A stretch of DNA of 64,000 nucleotides from Pseudoalteromonas ulvae UL12 (GCF_014925405.1 NZ_AQHJ01000028.1:310001-374000), one strand, 5' to 3'; shown: positions 34,776 through 48,504, numbered from the stretch's first letter. Notes: generated from the sequence alone by a model not told the origin. Translations and numbers: made by a program.

Positions 34776-34840
34776 GAACCTTAAACAGAAACACCCATTG
34801 AATACGTATGCATAAAGGGATCTCAAAACACGGCATAAAA

Positions 34841-34862
34841 AAACCAGCGTAAACGCTGGTTT
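34841..34862 (-). terminator. Terminator after serS
   Basis: AAACCAGCGT and ACGCTGGTTT with a two-base loop, A run on the left giving a U tract for the minus strand. It closes the ftsK-lolA-rarA-crcB-serS gene run. Confidence 0.85.
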
Positions 34863-34885
34863 CTATTGAATAAAAAGGTTTTCAC

Positions 34886-36193
<1,308 letters not shown>

Positions 36194-36200
36194 CTATTTT

Positions 36201-36587
36201 TTAACCTTTTTGCAAAACTAACTGTATGCCCAACCACGCAACAAAAACACAGCATACAACATTGAGTGTGACGTTAAGCGCCATTTTCAGCCATTGACCT
36301 TGTTGCATCAGCAATAAAGTGTCCAGTGAAAATGTCGAAAATGTGGTCAACGCACCTAAAAAACCGATCCCGATAAGACTTTTTGCAGGGCTAACTGTAA
36401 TAACGCCTTTTTCTATTAGCCCAAATAACATGCCCATCAATAATGAACCAAGAATATTAACTGTCAGGGTACCAAAAGGGAATCCCTTTCCAAGAAGTTT
36501 TATGGCAATATCATTGATAAAATAACGTAAACACGCGCCACTCGCCCCACCTGTGGCAATAAATAAATAGAGTTTAATTGTGTCCAT
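36201..36587 (-). CDS. crcB: Fluoride ion channel CrcB/Fluc
   Basis: A 128-residue protein of four membrane spans with the Fluc signature [11 protein letters not shown] near the N terminus and [17 protein letters not shown] in the third span, which lines the pore in the dimer. It expels fluoride. I chose ATG 36587 (MDTIKLYLF), which overlaps the rarA end by 14 bases; GTG 36602 is possible. No fluoride riboswitch is expected here, as it is embedded in an operon. Confidence 0.93.
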   Translation of the reverse strand: MDTIKLYLFIATGGASGACLRYFINDIAIKLLGKGFPFGTLTVNILGSLLMGMLFGLIEKGVITVSPAKSLIGIGFLGALTTFSTFSLDTLLLMQQGQWLKMALNVTLNVVCCVFVAWLGIQLVLQKG

Positions 36588-37917
36588 AACGTTTTTGGTC
36601 ACTGTGTTGATTGAGTTGACTCAGGTAATCCAATTTCTCTTTAATTTGCTTTTCTAGGCCACGATCTGTTGGCTGGTAATATTGGGTATCTTTTATGGAT
36701 TCTGGAAAGTAATTTTCGCCAGCAGCGTATGCGCCTATTTCATTGTGGGCATAACGATAATCCGCACCATAGCCGAGTTCTTTCATCATGCTAGTTGGCG
36801 CATTGCGTAAATGCTCAGGCACAGGGTAACTGGGTAAATTAGTTGCATCTTGCTTGGCTTGATTGAACGCCGTATATACCGCATTACTTTTGGCTGCACT
36901 GGCTAAGTATAAAGTCGCCTGCGCAATGGCCCGCTCTCCTTCACTTGGGCCCACACGCTGGAATATATCCCACGCATTAAGTGCCACTTGCATGGCTCTG
37001 GGATCAGCATTGCCGATGTCTTCGGTTGCAATCGCAAGCAAACGCCGTGCAACATACAGAGGATCGCCTCCTCCTGCTAAAATTCGGCAATACCAATACA
37101 AAGCAGCATCAGGGGCTGAGCCCCGAACAGATTTATGAAATGCAGAAATCAAATCATAAAATTCATCGCCGCCTTTATCATACTTGGCCAGATGTGTGGG
37201 TAAAACATGACTTAATACTTCGGCATCAATCAGAGTTTGACCGTGCTCCATTTTGGCTAAATCGGCAGCTTGTTCGAGTAAATTGAGTAACTTTCGCGCA
37301 TCGCCATCGGCGGCGGTGCATAAAGCGAGTTTAGCCGGTTCGTTCATCGTGATATTGAGAGACTTTAAACCCATTTCTGCGTTTAAAGCCCGCTCTATCA
37401 CTGTCATTAAATCTTCTGTCTCAAGTGATTTAAGGACATACACCCGTGTGCGAGATAAAATCGCGTTATTCAGTGCAAACGAAGGGTTTTCGGTCGTGGC
37501 CCCGACAAACAAAAACGTCCCATCTTCGATGTGAGGTAAAAATGCATCTTGTTGCGATTTGTTGAAACGATGAATTTCATCAACAAACAATAATGTTCGC
37601 CGACCTTGGCTTTGCAGCGTGTTTTTAGCTGCAGCCACACTGTCTCTAATATCTTTAATTCCCGCTGTGACCGCTGAAAGCTGAATAAACTCAGCAGTCG
37701 CATGATGAGCAATCAACTCCGCTAAGGTGGTTTTACCTGTGCCTGGTGGACCCCATAAAATCAACGAGTGGCATCGGCCTTGGATAATTGCTTGATGTAA
37801 CGGTTTATCTGCGGCCAGTAAATGTTGTTGGCCGCAATAGTCAGATAAACTTTTTGGCCGCATGCGTGCAGCTAGGGGCCGCACATCTGGCGCAAAATTA
37901 AAATCGAAATTACTCAC
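36574..37917 (-). CDS. rarA: Replication-associated recombination protein A
   Basis: A 447-residue AAA+ ATPase of the RarA/MgsA family that acts at stalled forks. [21 protein letters not shown] opens the protein, Walker A is [13 protein letters not shown], Walker [11 protein letters not shown], sensor 1 GATTENPSF. Start is GTG 37917 (VSNFDFNF), which overlaps the lolA end by eight bases; the open frame continues upstream to 37965 but only inside lolA. Confidence 0.95.
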   Translation of the reverse strand: MSNFDFNFAPDVRPLAARMRPKSLSDYCGQQHLLAADKPLHQAIIQGRCHSLILWGPPGTGKTTLAELIAHHATAEFIQLSAVTAGIKDIRDSVAAAKNTLQSQGRRTLLFVDEIHRFNKSQQDAFLPHIEDGTFLFVGATTENPSFALNNAILSRTRVYVLKSLETEDLMTVIERALNAEMGLKSLNITMNEPAKLALCTAADGDARKLLNLLEQAADLAKMEHGQTLIDAEVLSHVLPTHLAKYDKGGDEFYDLISAFHKSVRGSAPDAALYWYCRILAGGGDPLYVARRLLAIATEDIGNADPRAMQVALNAWDIFQRVGPSEGERAIAQATLYLASAAKSNAVYTAFNQAKQDATNLPSYPVPEHLRNAPTSMMKELGYGADYRYAHNEIGAYAAGENYFPESIKDTQYYQPTDRGLEKQIKEKLDYLSQLNQHSDQKRYGHN

Positions 37918-38530
37918 CTTGTGTTTGATCGTCCACTGCGACGCCCTCAGGTAACACAAATTCAAACAAACTCGATTGCAAAGGTTGGTTTAGTTTACTG
38001 TCTTTAAAGGTAAATTGAGTTTGCTGCCCTGTTGCATCTAAAATGCTGATCCGTGCAAACCCTTGTGCTTGTTTATCAAAAACAATATCCAAACGTTTCA
38101 CTTGGCTTTGCTCATCCTCAATGGGCGTGAGTTCAAAAACGCCTTTGTTTTCAACCACTGAATAATTTAGCCATAACTGTTCATCTTGATGATGGGTTAA
38201 TAATACAAATGGCGTGCTGTTAATTAAGCTTTGCGTATCCATGATAGTCACTTGCTCAGCAAAACTGTCAAAATAATAGGTTTGAGCACCCGAGGTAATT
38301 AATAAGGTTTCTTCTGGTGCGGTTTGTTGCCAGCGTAATTGATTAGGTTGCTGCAACTGTAATGAGCCTTTGGCTTCTTGCAGAGTATTATTTTGCTCGT
38401 CAGTGACAACTTGACTGAACTGAGCGTCAAAGCTGGTGATCTGGCGCAAATGCTGTTGTAAATCACTTTTCGCATCAGCCCAAACCATTGGGCTTAACAA
38501 CAATAAAGAAGACAGAAAAAATCGTTTCAT
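37910..38530 (-). CDS. lolA: Outer-membrane lipoprotein carrier protein LolA
   Basis: A 206-residue periplasmic chaperone with a signal peptide (SPMVWADA), carrying lipoproteins from LolCDE to Lol[16 protein letters not shown] and [14 protein letters not shown] are family hallmarks. AAAGGTG precedes the ATG. It sits between ftsK and rarA as in most gammaproteobacteria. Confidence 0.95.
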   Translation of the reverse strand: MKRFFLSSLLLLSPMVWADAKSDLQQHLRQITSFDAQFSQVVTDEQNNTLQEAKGSLQLQQPNQLRWQQTAPEETLLITSGAQTYYFDSFAEQVTIMDTQSLINSTPFVLLTHHQDEQLWLNYSVVENKGVFELTPIEDEQSQVKRLDIVFDKQAQGFARISILDATGQQTQFTFKDSKLNQPLQSSLFEFVLPEGVAVDDQTQGE

Positions 38531-38547
38531 ACATACACCTTTTATAA

Positions 38548-41130
38548 TTAATGCGCGCCACTATTGGGCGATAACACTTCACGGGTACCATTGTGGCCAG
38601 GCGAGCTAACAATGCCCGCAGCTTCCATTTGTTCAACTAAACGCGCTGCTCGGTTATACCCAACACGTAATCGTCGTTGCACACTCGATACCGATGCACG
38701 GCGGCTTTCTATCACAAAGGCCACGGCCTCATCATAAAGAGGATCTTGCTCTGCGTCATCCGCGCCCTCAGGGGCTTCTCCTGGCAACAATACATCCTCG
38801 ACTGCATCGCCATTTAAAATATCGTCAATGTAATTAGGTTTACCTCGGGCTTTCCAATCATTCACGACGGCGTGGACTTCATGGTCATCAACAAACGCAC
38901 CATGTACACGCACAGGAACACTGGTTCCAGGTGGTAAATAGAGCATATCCCCCATTCCGAGTAAGTTTTCAGCACCTTGTTGATCTAAAATAGTGCGTGA
39001 GTCAATTTTTGATGACACCTGAAACGCCATTCGGGTCGGAATATTGGCTTTTATCAAACCCGTAATAACATCTACCGATGGACGCTGAGTTGCCAAGACT
39101 AAATGAATGCCAGCAGCACGTGCTTTTTGTGCAATTCGTGCGATCAGCTCTTCTACTTTTTTACCCACTATCATCATCATGTCGGCAAATTCATCAATCA
39201 CGACCACGATAGCTGGTAATTTACCTAACTCTGAGGCTTGCTCGGCCATGCCATCACTTTGTTTAAAGAGCGGATCTAAAATTGGCTGACCTGCAGCAAT
39301 AGCATCAGTCACCTTTTGGTTATAGCCTTTTAAGTTTCGCACCCCTAAAGCTGACATCAGTTTATAGCGCCGCTCCATTTCACCGACACACCAACGCAGT
39401 GCATTGGCCGCTTCTTTCATGTCTGTGACCACTTCACACAATAAGTGCGGGATCCCCTCATACACAGAGAGCTCCAACATTTTCGGGTCAATCATGATTA
39501 ATCGCACATCTTCTGGCGTAGATTTATAGAGTAAACTAACAATCATTACATTAACGCCCACTGACTTTCCTGAACCCGTTGTACCAGCCACTAATAAATG
39601 AGGCATTTTTGCCAAATCAACCACCACTGGCACACCGGCAATATCTTTGCCAAGTACCATAGATAAAGCAGAATCATTGTCTGTAAATTTAGGAGCACTA
39701 ATTACTTCTGATAAGCGAACGACTTCACGGTATTTATTTGGTAATTCGATGCCTATGTAAGTTTTTCCTGGGATAACTTCAACAACCCGCACGCTAATGG
39801 CCGATAACGAACGCGCTAAATCTTTTGCTAACCCTGTAATTTTTGACACTTTCACACCCGGTGCAAGGTCGAGCTCAAAACGGGTGACCACAGGCCCTGG
39901 ATAAACCCCGACCACTTTGGCTTGTACGCCAAAATCGAGCAGTTTCACCTCAACTAACTCAGAAACAGCATCGAGTTCTTCTTGTGAAATCGGGTTTTTC
40001 TTTTTATCTGGGCGGTCGAGTAAATCAAGCGTTGGCATTGCCGTTGTGACAGGCGCATCTTCTAGCAAAGCTTCAAATTTTTCTTTGGCTGTTGGAGGCG
40101 GCACATAAGCGGGTTTAGCCGTCGTTGGCATCGGGGCAACATCTTGTTGCACAGTATGAGCCTGCTCAGGAAAACTACTATCAATGGGCTGCAACTCATC
40201 AAGGGCGTTCAACGCTGAACGTGTATCTATCGGCTCTTCTTCAAGTGCACTAAATGACAACTCGTTGTTTATCATGTCGTCAAGTTCATCAAAGGCAGGA
40301 TGCGGTTGTAAATCGTGTGGTGATGCGGTGTTTTCGGCACGATTTTGATCTTGGGTCGAAGTCGGTGCTGATTCAGACTCGCGACTTGATTCTGCTAATT
40401 CTTGATTATCTGGCGCTAACTCAGGTAAGTCGAGCGGATCGTTCATCGGGCTAGCAGCGAGAACTGGGGCTGGACGCTTATCTTCAATCGCGGCTTGCTG
40501 TTCTTTTAAAGCTCTATTTTGTAGCCAAATTTGGGGCTGTTTATGCAACCAAAGCCCGACTTTAACGACTTGTGCACCGATAAAATCAACAAATTCAACC
40601 CACGACACACCGGTTAACAAAGTTAACCCAACAAAAAAGAAACATAACAGTAATAAACTAGTGCCAGTAAAATTAAAGGCCGGCAACATGGCGTTAGCAA
40701 TTACATCCCCTACTACCCCACCAGATGAAAAATAAAAAATATCATCAAAGTTGATACTACTGATTGCAGATGCTGAGGTAACAAAAAACACTAAGCCTAG
40801 CACCCGTAAGCCCATGGTCATGTAATCGAGTTGCAGTAATTTGTGCGGACGTTTAAAACAAAAATAACCCAGCATCTGGATCATTGCCGGAACAAAAAAG
40901 GCTAACCAACCGAAGGTAAATAGCAAAATATCAGCAATCCAGGCACCCGCTGTCCCTGTTATATTTTTAACTTTGATAAATTCGCCAGTTTGCGACCATG
41001 AAGGATCGGCTGGATCAAAACTAATTAACGCACATAAAATAAACAACGCGAGCGTTGTGCTAATAATTAAACCTGTTTCGAGTAAGCGCTGAACACCATT
41101 TAGGCGCATAGTCCGTTTATCCTCAAGCAT
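38548..41130 (-). CDS. ftsK: DNA translocase FtsK
   Basis: An 860-residue septal translocase. Four to five N-terminal membrane spans (about 15-175), an acidic and Gln/Pro-rich linker to about 345, then the motor: [16 protein letters not shown] (Walker A), [11 protein letters not shown] (Walker B), [23 protein letters not shown] split across the core, and a C-terminal winged-helix gamma domain ([20 protein letters not shown]) that reads KOPS and contacts XerD. Start ATG 41130 has AAGG six bases upstream. It coordinates chromosome dimer resolution with division. Confidence 0.96.
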   Translation of the reverse strand: MLEDKRTMRLNGVQRLLETGLIISTTLALFILCALISFDPADPSWSQTGEFIKVKNITGTAGAWIADILLFTFGWLAFFVPAMIQMLGYFCFKRPHKLLQLDYMTMGLRVLGLVFFVTSASAISSINFDDIFYFSSGGVVGDVIANAMLPAFNFTGTSLLLLCFFFVGLTLLTGVSWVEFVDFIGAQVVKVGLWLHKQPQIWLQNRALKEQQAAIEDKRPAPVLAASPMNDPLDLPELAPDNQELAESSRESESAPTSTQDQNRAENTASPHDLQPHPAFDELDDMINNELSFSALEEEPIDTRSALNALDELQPIDSSFPEQAHTVQQDVAPMPTTAKPAYVPPPTAKEKFEALLEDAPVTTAMPTLDLLDRPDKKKNPISQEELDAVSELVEVKLLDFGVQAKVVGVYPGPVVTRFELDLAPGVKVSKITGLAKDLARSLSAISVRVVEVIPGKTYIGIELPNKYREVVRLSEVISAPKFTDNDSALSMVLGKDIAGVPVVVDLAKMPHLLVAGTTGSGKSVGVNVMIVSLLYKSTPEDVRLIMIDPKMLELSVYEGIPHLLCEVVTDMKEAANALRWCVGEMERRYKLMSALGVRNLKGYNQKVTDAIAAGQPILDPLFKQSDGMAEQASELGKLPAIVVVIDEFADMMMIVGKKVEELIARIAQKARAAGIHLVLATQRPSVDVITGLIKANIPTRMAFQVSSKIDSRTILDQQGAENLLGMGDMLYLPPGTSVPVRVHGAFVDDHEVHAVVNDWKARGKPNYIDDILNGDAVEDVLLPGEAPEGADDAEQDPLYDEAVAFVIESRRASVSSVQRRLRVGYNRAARLVEQMEAAGIVSSPGHNGTREVLSPNSGAH

Positions 41131-41173
41131 TTATAACCTTTTTTATTATCTCTATACCTTATCAGGAAATGTC

Positions 41174-41668
41174 TTATCGTGCACCGGGTTTTAGCGGAGA
41201 CATGTCCTCGTTTTTAACCTCTTCCATCACCACATAAGTGCGACTTTCACTCACTCCGGGTAAGGTTAACAGTGTGTCCCCTAGCAGTTGTCGGTAAGCC
41301 GCCATATCGGCTACTCGAGTCTTTAATAAAAAATCAAACTTTCCTGAGACAAGGTGACATTCTAAAATCTCATCATACATTTTCACCGCTTCGTTAAAAT
41401 CTTTAAACACATCAGGTGAAGTTTTAGTGAGAGTAATTTCAACATACACAAGCAAAGCAGCACCAATCTTAACCGGATCAATAATCGCTTTGTAACCCCG
41501 AATAAACTTCTCACGTTCGAGCTTTTTTACACGCTCTAAACAAGGAGTCGCACTTAAGCCAATTCGTTTTGCTAATTCGACGTTAGAAATTCGCCCGTCT
41601 TTTTGTAATTCAGCTAAAATCTTTTTATCGATGCGGTCTAGTTGATGTGCACTGGATGCTTTAACCAT
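41174..41668 (-). CDS. lrp: Leucine-responsive regulatory protein Lrp
   Basis: A 164-residue Lrp/AsnC regulator. The helix-turn-helix is in DGRISNVELAKRIGLSATPC, the ligand-binding RAM domain follows (GAALLVYVEITLTKTSP, GKFDFLLKTRVADMAAY). Start ATG 41668 gives MVKASSAHQLDRIDKK, the normal length; the open frame runs further to 41707. It is divergent from ald with 129 bp between the starts, so it may control ald, and is upstream of ftsK as in E. coli. Confidence 0.94.
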   Translation of the reverse strand: MVKASSAHQLDRIDKKILAELQKDGRISNVELAKRIGLSATPCLERVKKLEREKFIRGYKAIIDPVKIGAALLVYVEITLTKTSPDVFKDFNEAVKMYDEILECHLVSGKFDFLLKTRVADMAAYRQLLGDTLLTLPGVSESRTYVVMEEVKNEDMSPLKPGAR

Positions 41669-41797
41669 ATAATTCACTACCAATTTAAAAAATACAGAGT
41701 TTTCCACTGCATTTTAACCTCAATATAGTGAACAGACAAAGTATTTAACGAATATACTAGTCGAATTATAAAACCATGTTCAAAGAGGCTTTTTATT

Positions 41798-42916
41798 ATG
41801 ATTATCGGTGTACCTAAAGAAATCAAAAACCATGAATACCGTGTAGGTATGGTACCTGGCAGTGTGCGTGAACTTATTAATCACGGCCACTCAGTATTTG
41901 TTGAGCACAATGCAGGTATTGGTATTGGTTTTACCGATGAAGACTATCAAGCAGCCGGTGCAGAAGTATTACCGACTGCTGCGGACGTTTTTGCTACTGC
42001 AGAAATGATTGTTAAGGTGAAAGAGCCTCAAGCTGTTGAGCGTGCAATGCTTCGTGAAGATCAAATCTTATTCACTTACTTACACCTTGCACCTGATTTA
42101 CCGCAAACTGAAGACCTTGTTAAAAGTAAAGCAATCTGTATTGCTTACGAAACAGTCACTGATGCACGTGGTGGTTTACCATTACTTGCTCCTATGTCTG
42201 AAGTGGCAGGTCGTATGTCAATCCAAGCCGGTGCTCAAGCACTTGAGAAATCAAACAACGGCCGTGGTATGTTACTAGGTGGCGTCCCAGGTGTTGAGCC
42301 TGCAAAAGTTGTGGTTATTGGTGGCGGTATGGTTGGTGCAAATGCTGCACAAATGGCTGTTGGCATGGGCGCTGATGTGGTTATTCTTGACCGCAACATT
42401 GATGTGCTTCGTCGTTTAGATGCGCAATATGGTAACAAAATCAAAGCGGTTTACTCGACTGCAGATGCGTTAGAAAAACACGTATTAGAAGCTGATTTAG
42501 TGATTGGTGGTGTATTAATTCCAGGTGCAGCAGCGCCAAAATTAGTCACTGCAGAACACATCAAAAACATGAAGCCTGGTTCTGCGATTGTTGATGTTGC
42601 GATTGACCAAGGTGGTTGTATTGCGACTTCTAAAGCGACAACTCACGCTGATCCAACTTACATCGTTGATGATGTTGTTCACTACTGTGTTGCTAACATG
42701 CCAGGCGCTGTGCCTCTGACATCAACGTTTGCATTAAACAATGCAACGCTTCCTTTCATCATTAACCTTGCAAATAAAGGCTATAAGCAAGCGCTACTTG
42801 ATGATGCTCACTTCCGTAACGGCTTAAACGTTTATAAAGGCCACGTTACATTTAAAGAAGTAGCTGAAGGTTTCGGTATGCCATATGTAACAGCACTTGA
42901 TGCGTTAAATGGCTAA
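41798..42916 (+). CDS. ald: Alanine dehydrogenase
   Basis: A 372-residue NAD-dependent enzyme interconverting L-alanine and pyruvate plus ammonia. [21 protein letters not shown] at the start (K and R bind pyruvate), the nucleotide-binding [20 protein letters not shown], and [19 protein letters not shown] are diagnostic. AAAGAGG precedes the ATG. It is divergent from lrp; Lrp-type control by alanine is likely. Terminator at 42931. Confidence 0.96.
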   Translation: MIIGVPKEIKNHEYRVGMVPGSVRELINHGHSVFVEHNAGIGIGFTDEDYQAAGAEVLPTAADVFATAEMIVKVKEPQAVERAMLREDQILFTYLHLAPDLPQTEDLVKSKAICIAYETVTDARGGLPLLAPMSEVAGRMSIQAGAQALEKSNNGRGMLLGGVPGVEPAKVVVIGGGMVGANAAQMAVGMGADVVILDRNIDVLRRLDAQYGNKIKAVYSTADALEKHVLEADLVIGGVLIPGAAAPKLVTAEHIKNMKPGSAIVDVAIDQGGCIATSKATTHADPTYIVDDVVHYCVANMPGAVPLTSTFALNNATLPFIINLANKGYKQALLDDAHFRNGLNVYKGHVTFKEVAEGFGMPYVTALDALNG

Positions 42917-42930
42917 TCGACCATAAAGTA

Positions 42931-42957
42931 AAAAAAGCAGCTGAGGCTGCTTTTTTT
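42931..42957 (+). terminator. Terminator after ald
   Basis: GCAGC-TGAG-GCTGC stem extended by an A run before and a seven-T run after. Confidence 0.85.
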
Positions 42958-43017
42958 ATGCGCTAAATTCCATGCTTGATGACTTTGTGATCCGTGATCC
43001 ATTCAATTCAAACAAAT

Positions 43018-43039
43018 AAAGGCGCAATATTGCGCCTTT
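43018..43039 (-). terminator. Terminator after pssA
   Basis: AAAGGCGCAAT/ATTGCGCCTTT is a perfect 22-base palindrome 31 bp past the pssA stop. The minus-strand U tract is short, so strength is uncertain. Confidence 0.6.
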
Positions 43040-43070
43040 ATTTGGGGCTGTTGATCTTAAGAGTAAAACT

Positions 43071-44402
43071 TTATATAAAACGTTTAATGATAAAATCCAC
43101 CTTAACACGCTTTGCTTGACCTAATATTTTACTCACCGGTTCAGGATAATGTTCAAGGGTTTCTATTTCAGCATAACTGTTAATTTCGGTGCAATGTGCC
43201 AAAATTTGTTGTTTTTCTTTCTCCAGATCTGCGGCCAGATGACCGGCAGGATCATTGAGTAAAATGCCGTTTTCGATATCTAAACCCCACGCGCGTGGAT
43301 TAAGATTATGCCCCGTCATTAAGTGCATTTTGTTGTCGACACTAATTCCTTTGAGATGAAATGAGTTGGTATCATGCTTCCACAAAAACACCCGTAGCTG
43401 TTTAGATTCTACAAACTGATGTTTTCTCTCTAAAAAGCGCTGCAATATTGTCTCGTATAAATACGGTAATGCACCTATCTTGCTAAAACGCTCTTCTGGT
43501 GGAATATAAAAGTCATTGGCTGTTTTGTCCCCAACGACAATTGTAACTTTCACCCCTTTCTTTAATTGTTTGGCCAAAATGCGTAGCAAAGGCGCTGGAA
43601 AATTAAAATATGGGGTGTATAAGAGCAACTCGTTTTCTGCCGATTGGAACAGTTGCTTTATCACTTTGTTTAATTTGTTACCACGGCGCCCTAACCCTAA
43701 ATAAAGTTGTGCTTGGAGATCGTGTTCAGATTGTTGGGTAGCAAGTGAGTAACTGGCCGTTTTAAGAAACCTAACTAACTTTCTGTGCTGGGCTTTAAGT
43801 TCTACAAATTTAGGCACAGGATGAATATCGAGTCGTGGTATTGCTTCACTTTGAATAAACGCTGCATTCAAAAACGCTATCATCGCATCAGCAAGCTGAG
43901 GCTGTTGAATAACAAAATAACGATCGAGACGATAACGCTCAGCATGCTGCAAATATACGTTGTTCAAACTCGCACCGCTATACAAGACAACATCATCAAA
44001 TACGAAACCTTTGAGATGCAAAACACCAAACAGCTCTTTGGCTTTAACGGGCACCCCTAATATTTGAACATTTGATTGATATTGCTGATTAAATTTTTGA
44101 TAGAAGGCCGCATTGCCGCCTTTTTCTTTGGCACCAATTAGCCCTCGTTGGGCGCGATGAAAATCAACAAACACTTTAATATCAAGCGTCGGGCGAGCCA
44201 ATGAAGCTTGGTGTAATGCGGTCAATATTTCTTGACCCGCTTCATCGTCTTGCAAATAAAGTGCGGTGATGTAAATGCGTTGGGTGGCGCTGGCAATTAA
44301 AGACAATAAGCGCGATTTATATTGTTCAGCACTAAATAGGACATCGATGTCCGAAGCATTTAACCCATAACCGGGCTGTTGTTGCCATAAAACTTTTTGC
44401 AC
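43071..44402 (-). CDS. pssA: CDP-diacylglycerol-serine O-phosphatidyltransferase
   Basis: A 443-residue phospholipase-D-superfamily enzyme that follows E. coli PssA throughout. HKD motifs are LHLKGFVFDDVVLYSGASLN and FHLKGISVDNKMHLMTGHNL, with VFVDFHRAQRGLIGAKE before and VGDKTANDFYIPPEE between them. It makes phosphatidylserine, the precursor of phosphatidylethanolamine, at the inner membrane. It is not a cardiolipin synthase: there are no membrane spans, and the DFHRAQRG block is PssA-specific as I recall. Confidence 0.92.
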   Translation of the reverse strand: MQKVLWQQQPGYGLNASDIDVLFSAEQYKSRLLSLIASATQRIYITALYLQDDEAGQEILTALHQASLARPTLDIKVFVDFHRAQRGLIGAKEKGGNAAFYQKFNQQYQSNVQILGVPVKAKELFGVLHLKGFVFDDVVLYSGASLNNVYLQHAERYRLDRYFVIQQPQLADAMIAFLNAAFIQSEAIPRLDIHPVPKFVELKAQHRKLVRFLKTASYSLATQQSEHDLQAQLYLGLGRRGNKLNKVIKQLFQSAENELLLYTPYFNFPAPLLRILAKQLKKGVKVTIVVGDKTANDFYIPPEERFSKIGALPYLYETILQRFLERKHQFVESKQLRVFLWKHDTNSFHLKGISVDNKMHLMTGHNLNPRAWGLDIENGILLNDPAGHLAADLEKEKQQILAHCTEINSYAEIETLEHYPEPVSKILGQAKRVKVDFIIKRFI

Positions 44403-44539
44403 GTTTCAACACCTTTACTAACGTTACTGTTTTTTAAGCCGTAAGAACTTACGAACATATCAAAAAAAAATGGTGCGGTCATGAAATAACGTCAAATCCT
44501 TGTTTACTCGTATAAATAAAGCACAATTTACACTCTTAA

Positions 44540-45613
<1,074 letters not shown>

Positions 45614-45630
45614 CAGCAGCTCAAAATACC

Positions 45631-45662
45631 AACCCTTGTCGCGTCAGCACAAGGGTTTTTTT
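45631..45662 (+). terminator. Terminator after trxB
   Basis: AACCCTTGT and ACAAGGGTT around a nine-base loop, followed by eight T. Confidence 0.85.
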
Positions 45663-45722
45663 AGCTCGTTTTATTAGTGCGATTTGTTACTATAGTTAAG
45701 TATCTATATTCTATGGTTTTTC

Positions 45723-46439
45723 ATGAACAATACCTTATTCCAGCTTTCAGAGCTGTCTTTTTCCTTTCCTGATCCTCGTCTTGCGTTAAATGATCCTGAT
45801 GGGTTGTTGGCCATTGGTGGTGACTTGGCCCCCGAAAGATTGGTCAATGCGTATCAAAATGGCATTTTCCCTTGGTTTAATGAAGACGACCCTCTAATGT
45901 GGTGGTCACCAAAAGAGCGCGCTATTATTGAATTAGACGAGTTTCATATCAGCCGTTCGATGAAAAAATTCCAGCGAAAACATACGTTCACAGTCTCCGT
46001 AAACCAAGCCTTTTCAAAGGTGATGTTTGCATGTCAGCAGCAGCGCATTGATACACAAGGAACTTGGATCACCAATGAAATGGAAGAGGCCTATAATCGA
46101 TTACATAAATTAGGCGTCGCGCACAGTGTTGAAATATGGTTTGAACAGCAATTAGTGGGCGGTTTATATGGTGTGATGCAACGCCATGTTTTTTGTGGTG
46201 AATCAATGTTTCATACCATGGCAAATACTTCAAAATTAGCGTCATGGGCATTAGTCAATTGGCTCAAACGCCACAACGGTGCATTCATCGATTGTCAAAT
46301 AATGAACCCTTATCTCGAATCACTTGGCGCTAAAGCAATTTCTAGAAATGCATTTTTAAATAAATTACACCAGCCATGGCCCAAGATCGATTTAGCTACC
46401 ATGTGGCAACCTCAAACCTTAGATGATATTTATGACTAA
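45723..46439 (+). CDS. aat: Leucyl/phenylalanyl-tRNA-protein transferase
   Basis: A 238-residue GNAT-fold transferase that adds Leu or Phe to N-terminal Lys or Arg, making N-degrons for ClpS/ClpAP. FPDPRLALNDPDGLLAIGGDL, NGIFPWFNEDDPLMWWSP, and HSVEIWFEQQLVGGLYGV are family landmarks. It overlaps ate by eight bases (ATGACTAA). The ClpS and ClpA of the pathway are encoded 12 kb to the right. Confidence 0.96.
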   Translation: MNNTLFQLSELSFSFPDPRLALNDPDGLLAIGGDLAPERLVNAYQNGIFPWFNEDDPLMWWSPKERAIIELDEFHISRSMKKFQRKHTFTVSVNQAFSKVMFACQQQRIDTQGTWITNEMEEAYNRLHKLGVAHSVEIWFEQQLVGGLYGVMQRHVFCGESMFHTMANTSKLASWALVNWLKRHNGAFIDCQIMNPYLESLGAKAISRNAFLNKLHQPWPKIDLATMWQPQTLDDIYD

Positions 46440-47136
46440 CCGAATTCCAATCAAACTAGGATTGAGCCAACCGCTGCCCTGCAGTTACATTGATGGCGAA
46501 CAAGAGCAGCTTTTAGTCACCATGGATGACGTGTGTGAAACCCCGACTTATTTTGAGCAATTGCTTGCCATGGGGTTTCGACGCAGTGGTGACCAAATTT
46601 ATCGGCCACATTGCCCATCTTGTCAAAAATGCCAAGCGGTGCGCGTACTTGCAGATCAATTTGTGCCATCTAAATCGCAAAAGCGAAAACTTTCCTATCG
46701 CAATAAACACTTCAGCGTACAATTTAGTGATGTGATTAAACCGCTCTATTATGCTTTGTACGAGCGCTATATCAATCAGCGCCATCAAGATGGCGCTATG
46801 TTTCCCCCTAACCGCGCTCAATACGATAGTTTTATGATCTGTAGTTGGTTGCCAATTGTGTATATTGAGTTGTGGCATCAGGAGAAATTAATTGCCGTCG
46901 CTGTAACCGATCAACTGCCCAATGCCCTGTCAGCGATTTATACTTTTTTTGATCCTGATTATCACAAAGCTGGGATCGGCAGTATTATGATTATGGAGCA
47001 AATCAAACATGCTCAAGCATTAGCTAAGTCGTATGTCTATTTAGGCTTTCAAATTGATGAATGTGCTAAGATGAATTACAAAAACCAGTATAAAGCACAG
47101 CAAATTTTGCGTTTTGAGCATTGGCAAGACAATTAA
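46432..47136 (+). CDS. bpt: Aspartate/glutamate leucyltransferase (Bpt/Ate)
   Basis: A 234-residue transferase of the ATE1 family; bacterial Bpt adds Leu to N-terminal Asp or Glu. The N-terminal cysteines, PCSYIDGEQEQ and RPHCPSCQKCQAVR, and the C-terminal TFFDPDYHKAGIGSIMIMEQ and YLGFQIDECAKMNYKNQYKA are typical. ATG 46432 overlaps the aat stop; ATG 46423 is also in frame. It is translated with aat. Confidence 0.95.
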   Translation: MTNRIPIKLGLSQPLPCSYIDGEQEQLLVTMDDVCETPTYFEQLLAMGFRRSGDQIYRPHCPSCQKCQAVRVLADQFVPSKSQKRKLSYRNKHFSVQFSDVIKPLYYALYERYINQRHQDGAMFPPNRAQYDSFMICSWLPIVYIELWHQEKLIAVAVTDQLPNALSAIYTFFDPDYHKAGIGSIMIMEQIKHAQALAKSYVYLGFQIDECAKMNYKNQYKAQQILRFEHWQDN

Positions 47137-47445
<309 letters not shown>

Positions 47446-47515
47446 GCACCAGAATACATAGGTTGGGCTACACTAGCGCAATCTCGTTTTGTTAAATTAA
47501 AACGAAAAATCTTGG

Positions 47516-47540
47516 GCCAGTTGTTTCAACTGGCTTTTTT
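47516..47540 (+). terminator. Terminator after infA
   Basis: GCCAGTTG/CAACTGGC with a three-base loop and six T. Confidence 0.85.
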
Positions 47541-47578
47541 ATTGCCTGTCATTTAGAAATTTCCTGCAATCCCTGTAA

Positions 47579-48253
47579 TCAAAATGGGCATTCTGCTTGT
47601 GCAGTTATAACCTGCCTCGTTTTCGGATGGCTAAATGTCAATTCAGTTGCATGCAACATTAAACGTTTTGCAGCTTGCTGGCTTTGCCCCTCACTATACA
47701 AATCACAACCTAAGATAGGATGCCCAATTGCCTGACTATGTACTCTCAATTGATGTGTCCGCCCAGTGACAGGGAAAAACTGTACCGTACTTTGATGTGT
47801 TTGCGAGCAATAATGGAGCACTTTATATTCACTCATGGCGTGTTTGCCTTGTTGATAGCAAACAACTTGCCTTGGAAATTCTCCTTTAGCAATTGGTAAG
47901 TCTATTACCCCTTCCTTTGGATTGAGTTCTCCTTGCAATATCGCTTTATATTGTTTTTTAATTTTTCGCGCTTGAAACTGTCGCATCAACAACGCGTTAT
48001 ATTCCTTCGATAATGCCACCAACATGATCCCTGAGGTACCAAAATCTAATCGATGTAACAGTGTCGCGGTTGGGAAATCTTGTTTGACTCTGTAATGCAC
48101 CGAATCGAGATTGAGAGGATTTTTACCCGACAAACTTAACAACCCACTGGGTTTATTAATCAATAAGATGGCGTCATCTTGATACAAAATGTCAATGGCC
48201 TGCTCGCAAGGAGGGGCGATAAAAGGATCCGGTAATGTTAACACGCTCTGCAC
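47579..48253 (-). CDS. rluA: RluA-family pseudouridine synthase
   Basis: A 224-residue synthase with LLINKPSGLLSLSGK at the N terminus, the catalytic HRLDFGTSGIMLVAL (Asp of HRLD), KKQYKAILQG and TGRTHQLRVHSQAIGHPILG. Lacking an S4 domain and being short, it fits RluA, the dual enzyme for 23S U746 and tRNA U32, better than RluC or RluD. TruC remains possible. Confidence 0.85.
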   Translation of the reverse strand: MQSVLTLPDPFIAPPCEQAIDILYQDDAILLINKPSGLLSLSGKNPLNLDSVHYRVKQDFPTATLLHRLDFGTSGIMLVALSKEYNALLMRQFQARKIKKQYKAILQGELNPKEGVIDLPIAKGEFPRQVVCYQQGKHAMSEYKVLHYCSQTHQSTVQFFPVTGRTHQLRVHSQAIGHPILGCDLYSEGQSQQAAKRLMLHATELTFSHPKTRQVITAQAECPF

Positions 48254-48295
48254 TCAATAATAAAACAGAGTGCAGTGTAACGACTTGCGGACTAA

Positions 48296-48439
48296 TTAAA
48301 AAGATTGCATCACTAAAACGATTGCCAAAGTGAGTGTCGTCCACTGAAAAAGACGCACTTTACACTTTAAACCTTGAACTTGCTGCGTCTTTTTAATAAT
48401 CCGTAACTCTAACGCTTTACAGTATTGTTGGCTGATCAT
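48296..48439 (-). CDS. Small membrane protein, 47 aa
   Basis: Starts ATG at 48439 with GAGGAGGCG immediately upstream, the strongest ribosome site seen in this stretch. The product begins MISQQYCKALELRIIKKTQQ, has a basic middle (LKCKVRLFQ) and ends with a hydrophobic segment WTTLTLAIVLVMQSF, so it could be a short single-span inner-membrane protein. It lies between rluA and helD on the same strand, 42 bp before the rluA start. I do not recognise the family. Confidence 0.55.
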   Translation of the reverse strand: MISQQYCKALELRIIKKTQQVQGLKCKVRLFQWTTLTLAIVLVMQSF

Positions 48440-48504
48440 CTCGCCTCCTCGTTTTAGGGAAAAACGCCTTTCATCTATGAAGAGCCTATGATCAGTTTAT
48501 CGGC

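Noticed and set aside
36201..36587. Fluoride riboswitch controlling crcB
   Set aside because: crcB overlaps rarA and has no leader; nothing like the riboswitch is seen upstream.
43071..44402. Cardiolipin synthase
   Set aside because: Two HKD motifs are shared with Cls, but no membrane spans are present and the sequence follows PssA along its length.
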